A stretch of 64,000 nt of DNA from the NCBI GenBank assembly GCA_023664625.1, contig JAMPFD010000001.1:1-64000 (forward strand), read 5' to 3'. Made by a program: the position numbers and the translations under genes. The notes below the pieces were generated by a model, which saw nothing but the letters and a program-made list of their open reading frames with translations, was not told the DNA's origin and searched no databases. The DNA comes from Bacillota bacterium. Its GTDB lineage: Bacteria; Bacteroidota; Bacteroidia; Bacteroidales; Bacteroidaceae. Below, one piece after another: positions 44,360 through 53,385 of the stretch (positions are counted from its first letter, which is position 1; each line of letters starts with the position of its first letter).

Positions 44360-47087
44360 ACAGCAATTAGCAAACAAAATATGGGCATCTGCAAATAAGA
44401 TGCGTTCTAAAATAGAGGCCAACGAATACAAAGACTATATTCTTGGCTTTATATTCTATAAATTTCTTTCAGACAAAGAAGTATTATACCTGAAAGACAA
44501 TGGAGTTGATGGTGATGAAATGAAATCCATTACAGAGGGGAATGCAGATGCTGTTAATCTGCTACAACAAGACCTCGGCTATTTCATTTCATACGAAAAC
44601 TTATTTTCCACTTGGTTGGAAATGAAAAAGGATTTTACGGTAGCAAATGTTCGTGATGCACTATCAGCCTTTGACCGTAAAATAAATCCTAATCACAAGA
44701 AACTTTTTGATAAAATTTTCGAAACTCTGCAAACTGGACTTAGTAAACTGGGGGCATCAACAAATGAACAAAACGCCGCAGTCAGAGACCTTGTTTCTTT
44801 AATAAGGGAAATACCTACCGATGGCAGACAAGACTATGATGTATTGGGGTTTGTATATGAGTATCTTATCAGTAATTTTGCAGCTAATGCAGGAAAAAAA
44901 GCAGGGGAATTCTATACTCCCCATGAGGTTTCCGTGATGATGTCGGATATTATTGCCGATCATTTGAAAGAGAATGATGAAATCCGTATTTACGACCCTA
45001 CAAGTGGCTCTGGTTCTTTGCTTATCAGTATAGGAAAGTCAGTGTCTCGGCATATCAATGACAAAAACAATATTAAATATTATGCGCAAGAGCTGAAACA
45101 AAACACTTATAACCTTACGCGAATGAACTTGATAATGCGAGGGATAAATCCTTCAAATATTGAGGTGCGTAATGGTGACACATTGAAAGAAGACTGGCCG
45201 TATTTTGATGAATCAGACCCACAAGGAACATACGACCCTTTGTATGTGGACGCTGTTGTTTCTAATCCTCCATATTCGCAGGAATGGGATCCGACTGACC
45301 AAGAGACAGACCCTCGATATGCAGATTTCGGTGTTGCCCCCAAAGGGGTAGCAGACTTTGCTTTTTTGCTTCATGACCTCTATCATGTCAAGCCAAGTGG
45401 CATTATGACTATTGTATTGCCACATGGTGTCTTATATCGTGGAGGCACAGAACTCCAAATCCGTAGTCAACTTGTTGAGCATAATCATATTGATGCAATC
45501 ATCGGTTTGCCCGAAAAAGTGTTTTTCGGTACAGGCATATCGACAATAGTAATGGTACTTAAACGTAAAACTCGTGTAGATGAAAACATTTTATTTGTAG
45601 ATGCTTCACGAGGTTTTGAAAAAGAAGGCAAGAACAATAAACTTCGTGCCTGTGATATAAAAAAGATTGTAGATGCAGTAACAAAGAGAACAGAAGAACC
45701 CGATTTTTCTCGTTTGGTCAGTAGAGAAACCATCCGGGAAAATGAATATAATTTGAACATTTCCAGATATGTAGATGGTAGCGATAAACCTGAGAAATTT
45801 GACATCTATGCGACTATGTTTGGCGGTATTCCACTTGATGAGTTACAGTCTTTATCGCAGTATTGGAATGTATTCTCAGCATTAACAGATGAACTTTTTG
45901 AACAGAATGAATTAGGTTATAGCCATCTAAAAGTAGAAAATATCAGACGACAGATTGGAGATAATCAAGCCGTATGCGATTTCATTGAGAATTATCATAA
46001 ATCGTTTAAGGATATGTCCGATTTTCTCGAAAGAATACTGATTGAACCGATGATGACTGTTAATATTCAGCAGACCCAATCGGCAATTAGCAATAATCTA
46101 TTTGAGCGTTTGCAGTCAATTCCATTGGTCGACAGATATCAGGCATACCAGTTTTTTAGCAAGGATTGGGAACGAATTGCAATAGACCTTGAAATCTTAC
46201 AGACAGAAGGATTTGCTGCAGTAAGACAGGTAGACCCACATATGGTGGTTAAAAATGATAATGAAATTCAAGACGGTTGGGAAGGACATGTGCTTCCGTT
46301 TGATTTGATACAAGAGGAATTGCTTGCTGATGACCTTGCCCATATAAATGCACTAAGAACAAGACTTGAAACAATATCCGACAGATACAACCAAATTATA
46401 GAATCCTTTTCTGCCGATGAAAAAGAAAAAAGCATCCTCAATGATGACAATACTAAGTTTGTGGCTGGCGAAATAAAAAAAGAGCTTAAAAAGGTTCTTG
46501 ACAATATTATCACTCCAGAAATAGAACTTTTACAAACTTATCCATCAAGTAAAAAAGAAAAAATTATATTTGTAGAGCAGCATCCGGAAATAGCATGGGA
46601 AAGTGTGGAACCTGATAAGTCTGGTGTTTATGGCAAAAAGCAGATTAACACTCTTATCAGAAAGCTGCAAATGGATTTTCTCTTGGAGGAGGATTGTTAT
46701 GAAGCCAAAATAAAAGAGGTCGCCTCCCTCATAGAAGAGGAAAAGAATAGAAAAGAAGAACTGAAAGTATGCGAAAAGCAGCTTATAGATGCCACCATCT
46801 CTACTATTAAAGGATTAACTGATGAAGCTGCAGTAGATTTGTTACGTAAAAAGTGGATTGCTCCTTTATTGGCTTCACTTGCACAAATGCCGGGAGAAGT
46901 TATTTCTGAATTGACGGAAAAAATCAAGCATTTGGCAGATAAATACGCAGTCACTTATCAGGACATTGCGAATCGCGTCAGAAAATCTGAAGAAAAGTTG
47001 CACACTTTAATTGGAGAACTACAAGGGGAGACTGCCGATATGCTTGGACTATCTGAGTTTCGTCAAACATTAAAAACAGAAAAGTGA
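44352..47087 (+). CDS. hsdM: Type I restriction-modification methyltransferase subunit HsdM, long form
   Basis: A 911-aa HsdM. N-terminal HsdM_N domain (MNKQQLANKIWASANKMR), SAM motif I YDPTSGSGSL near residue 217, catalytic SNPPYS near 305. After about residue 470 there is a long helical, charged extension of some 400 residues, so the protein is much longer than standard HsdM (about 520). Such long forms occur in Bacteroidetes. The ATG at 44352 is chosen as the family start; the upstream 44340 is inside the abiJ frame overlap. Confidence 0.92.
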   Translation: MNKQQLANKIWASANKMRSKIEANEYKDYILGFIFYKFLSDKEVLYLKDNGVDGDEMKSITEGNADAVNLLQQDLGYFISYENLFSTWLEMKKDFTVANVRDALSAFDRKINPNHKKLFDKIFETLQTGLSKLGASTNEQNAAVRDLVSLIREIPTDGRQDYDVLGFVYEYLISNFAANAGKKAGEFYTPHEVSVMMSDIIADHLKENDEIRIYDPTSGSGSLLISIGKSVSRHINDKNNIKYYAQELKQNTYNLTRMNLIMRGINPSNIEVRNGDTLKEDWPYFDESDPQGTYDPLYVDAVVSNPPYSQEWDPTDQETDPRYADFGVAPKGVADFAFLLHDLYHVKPSGIMTIVLPHGVLYRGGTELQIRSQLVEHNHIDAIIGLPEKVFFGTGISTIVMVLKRKTRVDENILFVDASRGFEKEGKNNKLRACDIKKIVDAVTKRTEEPDFSRLVSRETIRENEYNLNISRYVDGSDKPEKFDIYATMFGGIPLDELQSLSQYWNVFSALTDELFEQNELGYSHLKVENIRRQIGDNQAVCDFIENYHKSFKDMSDFLERILIEPMMTVNIQQTQSAISNNLFERLQSIPLVDRYQAYQFFSKDWERIAIDLEILQTEGFAAVRQVDPHMVVKNDNEIQDGWEGHVLPFDLIQEELLADDLAHINALRTRLETISDRYNQIIESFSADEKEKSILNDDNTKFVAGEIKKELKKVLDNIITPEIELLQTYPSSKKEKIIFVEQHPEIAWESVEPDKSGVYGKKQINTLIRKLQMDFLLEEDCYEAKIKEVASLIEEEKNRKEELKVCEKQLIDATISTIKGLTDEAAVDLLRKKWIAPLLASLAQMPGEVISELTEKIKHLADKYAVTYQDIANRVRKSEEKLHTLIGELQGETADMLGLSEFRQTLKTEK

Positions 47088-47089
47088 TT

Positions 47090-48190
47090 ATGAGCAAATC
47101 AATAAGCATATTAGATAAGGACTACATTTTATGGGTCAAGGAACTTGTAAAACGTTATCGGCGTAGCCAAATCAAGGCGGCAATAAAAGTAAATGAAGAA
47201 ATACTACGCTTTTATTGGGAACTTGGTAAAGATATTGAAGATAAACAAGCGGACAATAAGTATGGCAGCAAGTTCTATGCCACACTAAGTCGTGATTTGC
47301 GCCATGAAATGCCAGATGTAGAAGGACTGTCTGAAACTTCTATTCGATACGCAAAACGATTTTATGTCCTTTATAATCAATATACAGCAAATCTTCCACA
47401 ACCTGTGGAAGAATCTGAAAATGCAAATCTTCCACAAGTTGTGGAAAAATTGTATTCCGATTTGTTTTCAATACCTTGGGGACATCATCGCTATTTAATA
47501 GATAAATGTAGTGAAAACCCAGCAAAAGCTATCTTTTATGTGCGAAAGACCATTCAAGAGGGTTGGAGTCGCGATGTAATGCTCAATTTCCTGAACTCAG
47601 GTTTGTATGAACGTGAGGGTAAGGCATTAACAAATTTCACTCGCACATTACCTGACGAGACGAGCGACCTTGCACAAGAACTGACCAAAGACCCTTACAA
47701 TTTTGCTTTTACAGGAATTACAGGCAAATACAATGAGCGGCTGCTCAAAGATGCCTTACTGGGCAACATATCTCAATTTCTGTTAGAATTGGGTACAGGT
47801 TTCGCATACGTGGGCAAAGAGTTCCGGCTTCAGATAGGGCAAAAGGAAAAATTCATCGATCTGCTTTTCTACAACCTGAAGCTGTCGTGCTATGTTGTGA
47901 TTGAAGTAAAAATCGGTGAGTTTGATTTTCAAGATCTTGGACAGTTGAGCGGCTATGTCGTAGCTTGTAATCACATCCTTAAAAAAGAGGGACGAGACAA
48001 TCCAACAATCGGTCTACTTATCTGTCGACAAAAGGATTCTCTACTTGCACAATATGCTTTGGAAGGAAGCAATCTTCCATTGGGAATATCCGAATACGAG
48101 CTTGAAAAACTCTATCCGGAAAAAGTTGAAGGTACAATGCCATCTATTAAGGAGATAGAGGCTAAATTAGATAATCAGAAAAACGGTTAA
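47090..48190 (+). CDS. DUF1016 (YhcG-like) PD-(D/E)XK protein
   Basis: A 366-aa protein of the YhcG/DUF1016 family. N-terminal half: helix-rich domain (RRSQIKAAIKVNEEILRFYWELGKDI, SIPWGHHRYLID). C-terminal half: PD-(D/E)XK nuclease domain with FIDLLFYN, CYVVIEVKIGEF and DLGQLSGYV. Often found in restriction and phage-defence loci. It starts two bases after hsdM. A 36-base stretch is duplicated in tandem near 47387-47458. Confidence 0.9.
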   Translation: MSKSISILDKDYILWVKELVKRYRRSQIKAAIKVNEEILRFYWELGKDIEDKQADNKYGSKFYATLSRDLRHEMPDVEGLSETSIRYAKRFYVLYNQYTANLPQPVEESENANLPQVVEKLYSDLFSIPWGHHRYLIDKCSENPAKAIFYVRKTIQEGWSRDVMLNFLNSGLYEREGKALTNFTRTLPDETSDLAQELTKDPYNFAFTGITGKYNERLLKDALLGNISQFLLELGTGFAYVGKEFRLQIGQKEKFIDLLFYNLKLSCYVVIEVKIGEFDFQDLGQLSGYVVACNHILKKEGRDNPTIGLLICRQKDSLLAQYALEGSNLPLGISEYELEKLYPEKVEGTMPSIKEIEAKLDNQKNG

Positions 48191-48201
48191 ACTCTCACGA
48201 T

Positions 48202-49443
48202 ATGGAATATAGAAAACCAAAATTGAGATTTAATGGATTCGATGAGGAATGGGAGAAAAAACGGTTGGATGAAATAATACAACTGAATAGTGGCATGGAT
48301 TATAAACATCTTGAAGATGGGGATATTCCTGTTTATGGAACAGGAGGTTATATGTTAAACGTAAATAAGGCTCTATCTTACAATGAAGATGCTATCGGAA
48401 TAGGAAGAAAAGGAACGATAGATAAACCATTTATATTGAAAGCCCCTTTTTGGACTGTGGATACATTGTTTTATGCTATACCTCAAAATGATAATGATTT
48501 GCAATTTTGTAATTGCTTATTTCAAAAAGTCGATTGGCGAAAGCATGATGAATCTACAGGAGTCCCAAGTTTGTCAAAAAATATAATAAATGCAGTAGAG
48601 GTCAATACCGTACTTAACATTACTGAGCAAAAGAAAATCGGAGAGTTCTTTGAAGAACTTGATGAGTTGATTTGTGCTAAAGAGCAGGAGGTGGAGAAAC
48701 TGAAACAAATAAAAGCGGCTCTGCTTGATAAGATGTTCCCTAATGACGAATCAGACAAACCAAATCGGGGGGGGTATAACGAGATGATTTACAATGTGTT
48801 ACAAAACGCAAGCCTTGTATATGGTGGAGATAAACCAAATGTGCCTTGTATTCGTTTCCGTGGATTTTCAGAGCCATGGGGACGAAAGACGATTGGAGAA
48901 TTATTCTTATTGCGTAATGGATATACACCGTCTAAATCAAATCCCAATTTTTGGAATAATGGCGATATTCCATGGTTTAGGATGGAGGATATAAGGGAAA
49001 ATGGACATATCCTGAAATCATCAATTCAGTATGTAACCAAAGAAGCAGTAAAAGATTCAGGTTTATTTCCTGCTGGTTCAATCATCTTATCTACAACAGC
49101 GACAATAGGCGAACACGCTTTGCTAATTGCTGATTCGCTTGCGAATCAGCAATTTACGGTTTTACAAACCGTAAATCGCTGGAAAACAATAGATATGATG
49201 TATTTTTATCAGTATGGTTTTATTCTTGGCGCATGGTGTAAAAAGAATGTAAATGTTGGTGGACTTAATGCTGTAAATATATCAGATTTGAAAAATCATA
49301 CTGTTCCGTATCCATCTATGCAAGAGCAGACAATGATTGCTGAATATTTATTGTCGCATGATAATAGGTTGTTAGATGCTCAGCATCAAATTATAAAACT
49401 GCGTAACATAAAGCAGGCTTGCCTGCAAAAAATGTTCGCCTAA
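48202..49443 (+). CDS. hsdS: Type I restriction specificity subunit HsdS
   Basis: A 413-aa specificity subunit with two target-recognition domains (about 1-135 and 215-345) each followed by a coiled-coil spacer (QKKIGEFFEELDELICAKEQEVEKLKQIK and QEQTMIAEYLLSHDNRLLDAQHQIIKLRNIK). It decides the bipartite DNA target. Only one copy and no adjacent recombinase is seen, so no shuffling is evident. Two perfect hairpins sit in the second domain (49125-49175). Confidence 0.9.
   Translation: MEYRKPKLRFNGFDEEWEKKRLDEIIQLNSGMDYKHLEDGDIPVYGTGGYMLNVNKALSYNEDAIGIGRKGTIDKPFILKAPFWTVDTLFYAIPQNDNDLQFCNCLFQKVDWRKHDESTGVPSLSKNIINAVEVNTVLNITEQKKIGEFFEELDELICAKEQEVEKLKQIKAALLDKMFPNDESDKPNRGGYNEMIYNVLQNASLVYGGDKPNVPCIRFRGFSEPWGRKTIGELFLLRNGYTPSKSNPNFWNNGDIPWFRMEDIRENGHILKSSIQYVTKEAVKDSGLFPAGSIILSTTATIGEHALLIADSLANQQFTVLQTVNRWKTIDMMYFYQYGFILGAWCKKNVNVGGLNAVNISDLKNHTVPYPSMQEQTMIAEYLLSHDNRLLDAQHQIIKLRNIKQACLQKMFA
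49125..49175. repeat. Two adjacent perfect palindromes inside hsdS
   Basis: AATTGCTGATTCGC and its complement around TT form a 14-bp stem (49125-49154); TTTACGGTTT with AAACCGTAAA around TAC form a 10-bp stem (49153-49175). Both lie inside the reading frame of the second target-recognition domain. Confidence 0.8.
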
Positions 49444-49455
49444 AACTGGTATAAT

Positions 49456-52400
49456 ATGGCTTATAGCGAAGAAGATAAATTTGAGAATGCCCTAATCAAG
49501 ATGCTCTCTCAAAAAGGTTGGGAAAAGGAAGTAATCAAATATCCGACAGAGAAAGAGCTTGTGCAAAACTGGGCAAACATTCTCTTTGATAATAACAATA
49601 CAATAGACCGTCTGAATGGTGCACCATTGACAGAGGGTGAAATGGCGCAGTTGCTTGAAAAAATAGAATCTTTGCGTACACCCCAACAGCTCAATGGATT
49701 TATCAACGGAAAAACGGTTGACATAAAGCGTGACAATCCAGCCGACACATTGCATATTGGTAAAGAGATTGCACTAAAGATATTTGACCCACACGAAATA
49801 GCTGCCGGACAAAGCCGTTATCAGATAGTCAAACAACCGCGTTTCTCTTCTCGTTCTCCTATCTTACATAATCGTAGGGGCGATTTGATGCTACTTATCA
49901 ACGGTATGCCAATGATACATCTTGAACTGAAAAAGAGCGGTATTCCGGTCAGTCAAGCATATAATCAGATTGAGAACTATTCGCGAGAAGGCATTTTTTC
50001 CGGATTGTTCATGTTGTTGCAAGTGTTCGTGGCTATGACACCAGAAGAAACAGTATATTTTGCCAATCCGGGTATAGATGGCAAATTCAACAAGGATTTT
50101 TATTTCCACTGGGCAGACTTTAACAATGTCCCTATGAATGATTGGAAAGACATAGCCACACATCTTCTTTCAATCCCAATGGCACATCAACTCATAGGTT
50201 ATTATACAATAGCAGACAGGGCAGATGGTATCTTGAAAGTCCTACGAAGCTATCAATACAATGCCGTGCGCTGCATTTATGATAAGGTAGCACTTCGCCA
50301 CGATTGGACAGACAGCGACCATCAGTTGGGCGGTTATATCTGGCATACCACAGGCTCAGGAAAAACCATGTCGAGCTTTAAGGCGGCACAGTTGATAGCC
50401 GATAGCAATAATGCCGACAAGGTAATCTTTGTAATAGATCGTATAGAATTGGGTACACAGTCAGCGAGTGAATATCGTGGCTTTTCAGCAGTGGACGATG
50501 ATATACAGGAAACAGATGATACAGCAGCACTTATCACAAAAATGAAATCATCAAAAACAGCAGATACGCTCATTGTCACATCCATTCAAAAACTTGGAGT
50601 TTTGGCAGATGAGGGAGTGAAACCTGGTGATTTGGAAAAAATTCTGCGTAAACGTATTGTGTTTATTGTAGACGAGTGTCATCGTTCCACTTTTGGAGAT
50701 ACATTCCAAAGCGTTAAAACGGTATTCCCGACCGCAATGTTCTTTGGCTTTACCGGTACCCCTATTCAGGATGAGAATAAACGCCGTCAAAGTACGACCA
50801 GTGATATTTTCGGCAATGAGCTTCACCGTTACAGTATTGCGGATGGTATCAGAGACCATAATGTACTAGCTTTTGACCCATATAAAATACTCACATACAA
50901 AGACCGTGATGTGCACAAGGTCGTAGCACTTGCAGAGGTAAATGCCCAAACGGTAGAGGAAGCTATGGGTGACCCGAACAAATCAGAGGCGTTTAACAAA
51001 ATGATGGCTTTATCTATGACTGGCAAACAAAACGATGATGGTACATACACTCGTGGAATAGAGGATTATTTGCAAAATTCTCAATATCAGACAGATGAGC
51101 ATTGTAATACAGTAGTCGATGATATTATTGATGGTTGGCAGGTACTTAGTCAAAATAACAGGTTTCATGCAATTTTTGCGACAACAAGTATTCCACAAGC
51201 CATTAGATATTATCGTCTGTTCAAGGAGAAAGCACCGTGGATGAATGTAACAGCATTGTTTGACCCGTCATTACCCAATGACAATCCTGATGGCACAGCA
51301 ATCAAAGAAGAGGGAATAGTAGAAATTCTGACTGACTATAACCAAAGATATGGGCAGAAATTCAAAATGGCGACATACGGTAAGTTTAAAAAAGATTTAT
51401 CCTGCCGTTTGGCGCATAAGAAGCCGTATGTAGGTATAGACAATGACCGAAATAAGCGTATTGATTTGCTCATTGTAGTATCGCAAATGCTGACCGGATT
51501 TGATTCAAAATGGGTGAACACTCTGTACTTGGATAAACTTTTGAAATCAGCAGACTTAATACAGGCATTTTCACGTACCAATCGTTTGTTTGGTCCGGAA
51601 AAACCTCACGGAACGATAAGATATTACCATCGTCCACATACAATGGAACAAAACATCAAGGATGCTGTTCGTATGTATTCCGGGAATAAACCGCTTGGGC
51701 TGTTTGTGAATAAACTGGATGTAAATATAGGAGGTTTAAATCAAAAATTTGTGGAAATATCAACTCTCTTTCAGGGTGTAGGGATAGAGAATTTTTCTCG
51801 GCTTCCTGAAGAGACTGTACTCAAAGGGCGGTTTGCTGTACTATTCCGAGAATATAACACCTATCTTGAAGCAGCTAAAGTACAAGGTTTTAATTGGGTA
51901 AAAACGACCTATGATTGTGATAATGGAGAAACGGTAACGATAAATCACGAAGAAATATCCTATAACACGCTGGTACAACGGTACAAAGAATTATTTAATA
52001 ATGCAGGTGGAAGCGGTACTGGTGGAAATGAAGATTTGCCATACGAGATAGACCCGCATTTGACCGAAATTGATACGGAAAAGATAGATACAGACTATAT
52101 GAACCGTAACTTTGATCGCTACATCAAGGCTCTTGGACAACCAAATATCAGTGAGGAGGAATTAAACAAACTTCTTGATGACCTCTCCACATCGTTTGCA
52201 TCTTTACCGCAAGCTGAACAAAAGTATGCTGAAATCTTGTTGCATGAAGTACAATGCAACAACATAACCTTGGAGTCGGGAAAAACTTTCAGAGATTATA
52301 TTACAGACTTCATGACATCTGAAAAAGAAAGAAAAATCAACGGGTTGGCTGATGCGTTTGGACTTGACAAAGAGTTGTTGCGAACATTGTCAGAACTTCA

Positions 52401-52578
52401 TATAACAGAACAAAACTTAGATGAGTTCGGACGGTTTACAAAACTGAAAGACTCGGTAGACAAATCAAAGGCAAAGGCTTATCTGGAACACAAGACAGAA
52501 CAAACCTTGTCTATGCTAAAAGTAAATATCGAAATAAACAACGTGCTAAAGAAATTTATTCTGACAGGTAAACTATAA
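49456..52578 (+). CDS. hsdR: Type I restriction endonuclease subunit HsdR
   Basis: A 1040-aa translocase/nuclease. N-terminal PD-(D/E)XK domain with RGDLMLLINGMPMIHLELKKS (about 140-160); helicase motifs Walker A TTGSGKT near 300 and DECH near 401, FTGTPI, and motif VI QAFSRTNRLF. Together with HsdM and HsdS it cuts unmodified DNA at a distance. Full-length and in frame. Confidence 0.95.
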   Translation: MAYSEEDKFENALIKMLSQKGWEKEVIKYPTEKELVQNWANILFDNNNTIDRLNGAPLTEGEMAQLLEKIESLRTPQQLNGFINGKTVDIKRDNPADTLHIGKEIALKIFDPHEIAAGQSRYQIVKQPRFSSRSPILHNRRGDLMLLINGMPMIHLELKKSGIPVSQAYNQIENYSREGIFSGLFMLLQVFVAMTPEETVYFANPGIDGKFNKDFYFHWADFNNVPMNDWKDIATHLLSIPMAHQLIGYYTIADRADGILKVLRSYQYNAVRCIYDKVALRHDWTDSDHQLGGYIWHTTGSGKTMSSFKAAQLIADSNNADKVIFVIDRIELGTQSASEYRGFSAVDDDIQETDDTAALITKMKSSKTADTLIVTSIQKLGVLADEGVKPGDLEKILRKRIVFIVDECHRSTFGDTFQSVKTVFPTAMFFGFTGTPIQDENKRRQSTTSDIFGNELHRYSIADGIRDHNVLAFDPYKILTYKDRDVHKVVALAEVNAQTVEEAMGDPNKSEAFNKMMALSMTGKQNDDGTYTRGIEDYLQNSQYQTDEHCNTVVDDIIDGWQVLSQNNRFHAIFATTSIPQAIRYYRLFKEKAPWMNVTALFDPSLPNDNPDGTAIKEEGIVEILTDYNQRYGQKFKMATYGKFKKDLSCRLAHKKPYVGIDNDRNKRIDLLIVVSQMLTGFDSKWVNTLYLDKLLKSADLIQAFSRTNRLFGPEKPHGTIRYYHRPHTMEQNIKDAVRMYSGNKPLGLFVNKLDVNIGGLNQKFVEISTLFQGVGIENFSRLPEETVLKGRFAVLFREYNTYLEAAKVQGFNWVKTTYDCDNGETVTINHEEISYNTLVQRYKELFNNAGGSGTGGNEDLPYEIDPHLTEIDTEKIDTDYMNRNFDRYIKALGQPNISEEELNKLLDDLSTSFASLPQAEQKYAEILLHEVQCNNITLESGKTFRDYITDFMTSEKERKINGLADAFGLDKELLRTLSELHITEQNLDEFGRFTKLKDSVDKSKAKAYLEHKTEQTLSMLKVNIEINNVLKKFILTGKL

Positions 52579-52588
52579 AACAACAATT

Positions 52589-52846
52589 ATGAAGGAACAA
52601 TATAATGTTAGTCTTCGTTGTGCCACATGTGGTTGCGATGATAAATTTGAATTCAATGAGGATAAATCCTATGTCAAATGTACTTTTTGTAATAGAGAGT
52701 ATTTTGGAGGTATTGAAGAATTGACAGAACTCAATGAGGATTTGATTGATGAGGTCAAAGAGGAAATAGAACAGGATGTAACAACATATATTCACGATGA
52801 ATTAAAGAAGGCTTTTAAGGGAAATAAATATATCAAAATCAAATAG
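52589..52846 (+). CDS. Small zinc-ribbon protein
   Basis: An 85-aa protein with CATCGCDD and CTFCNREYF (two CxxC pairs about 22 residues apart), a zinc ribbon, followed by an acidic helical tail. It starts ten bases after hsdR and ends right where the next gene begins. Such small ribbons may help a partner bind nucleic acid. Its role here is unknown. Confidence 0.7.
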   Translation: MKEQYNVSLRCATCGCDDKFEFNEDKSYVKCTFCNREYFGGIEELTELNEDLIDEVKEEIEQDVTTYIHDELKKAFKGNKYIKIK

Positions 52847-53320
52847 ATGGATAACTTTTTTGACATATTCAAAGATTGGGGCGGTCAGATAATGGCTGCA
52901 ATGGGGATATTGGGCGGACTTTGGGCTTATTTTCGTCATGATAGGAAAATAAAAAGCCAGGAAAAGATACTGAATGAATTTCAGATTAAGCAGATAGAGA
53001 AAGAACAAGCGAAAGAGAAAATGGCAGAAATGAAAGCAAATATCATTTCAAACCATAAAGGGACTGCCAGAATCCGATTCGTAAATGCCGGAAAAGCGAA
53101 TGCCAATAATATCAGAATCGAAGTTCTTACATCGGAAAAAGAGATGGGAAAGATATATTACGGTGCAAACTTTGGTCCATACGAAGTTATCAATCCTCAG
53201 TCATACAGGGAAGAGAAACTTTTTCTCTGTGAGGGACACCCTGATACTATTGAAATGAAAATCATTTGGAACGATGAATTTAAGAATGACCGCTTTGTTG
53301 TACTTTCAGTTCCTTTCTAA
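52847..53320 (+). CDS. Small membrane-anchored protein
   Basis: A 157-aa protein: one N-terminal transmembrane helix (about 13-30, IMAAMGILGGLWAYF), a Lys/Glu coiled stretch (35-65) and a beta-rich domain with FVNAGKANANNIRIEV near 85 that looks like an Ig-like fold. It starts directly after the zinc-ribbon stop. Family not recognised; a membrane sensor or anchor in the defence operon is possible. Confidence 0.6.
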   Translation: MDNFFDIFKDWGGQIMAAMGILGGLWAYFRHDRKIKSQEKILNEFQIKQIEKEQAKEKMAEMKANIISNHKGTARIRFVNAGKANANNIRIEVLTSEKEMGKIYYGANFGPYEVINPQSYREEKLFLCEGHPDTIEMKIIWNDEFKNDRFVVLSVPF

Positions 53321-53385
53321 AAATTAGGTATGATGCAGCAGTTTCTTACTTGTGGACACGTTAAATATCCGAATATGTAAAGACA

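Noticed and set aside
48202..49443. Shuffling hsdS locus
   Set aside because: Only one hsdS gene, no silent partial copies and no recombinase next to it, so inversion-driven switching is not supported here.
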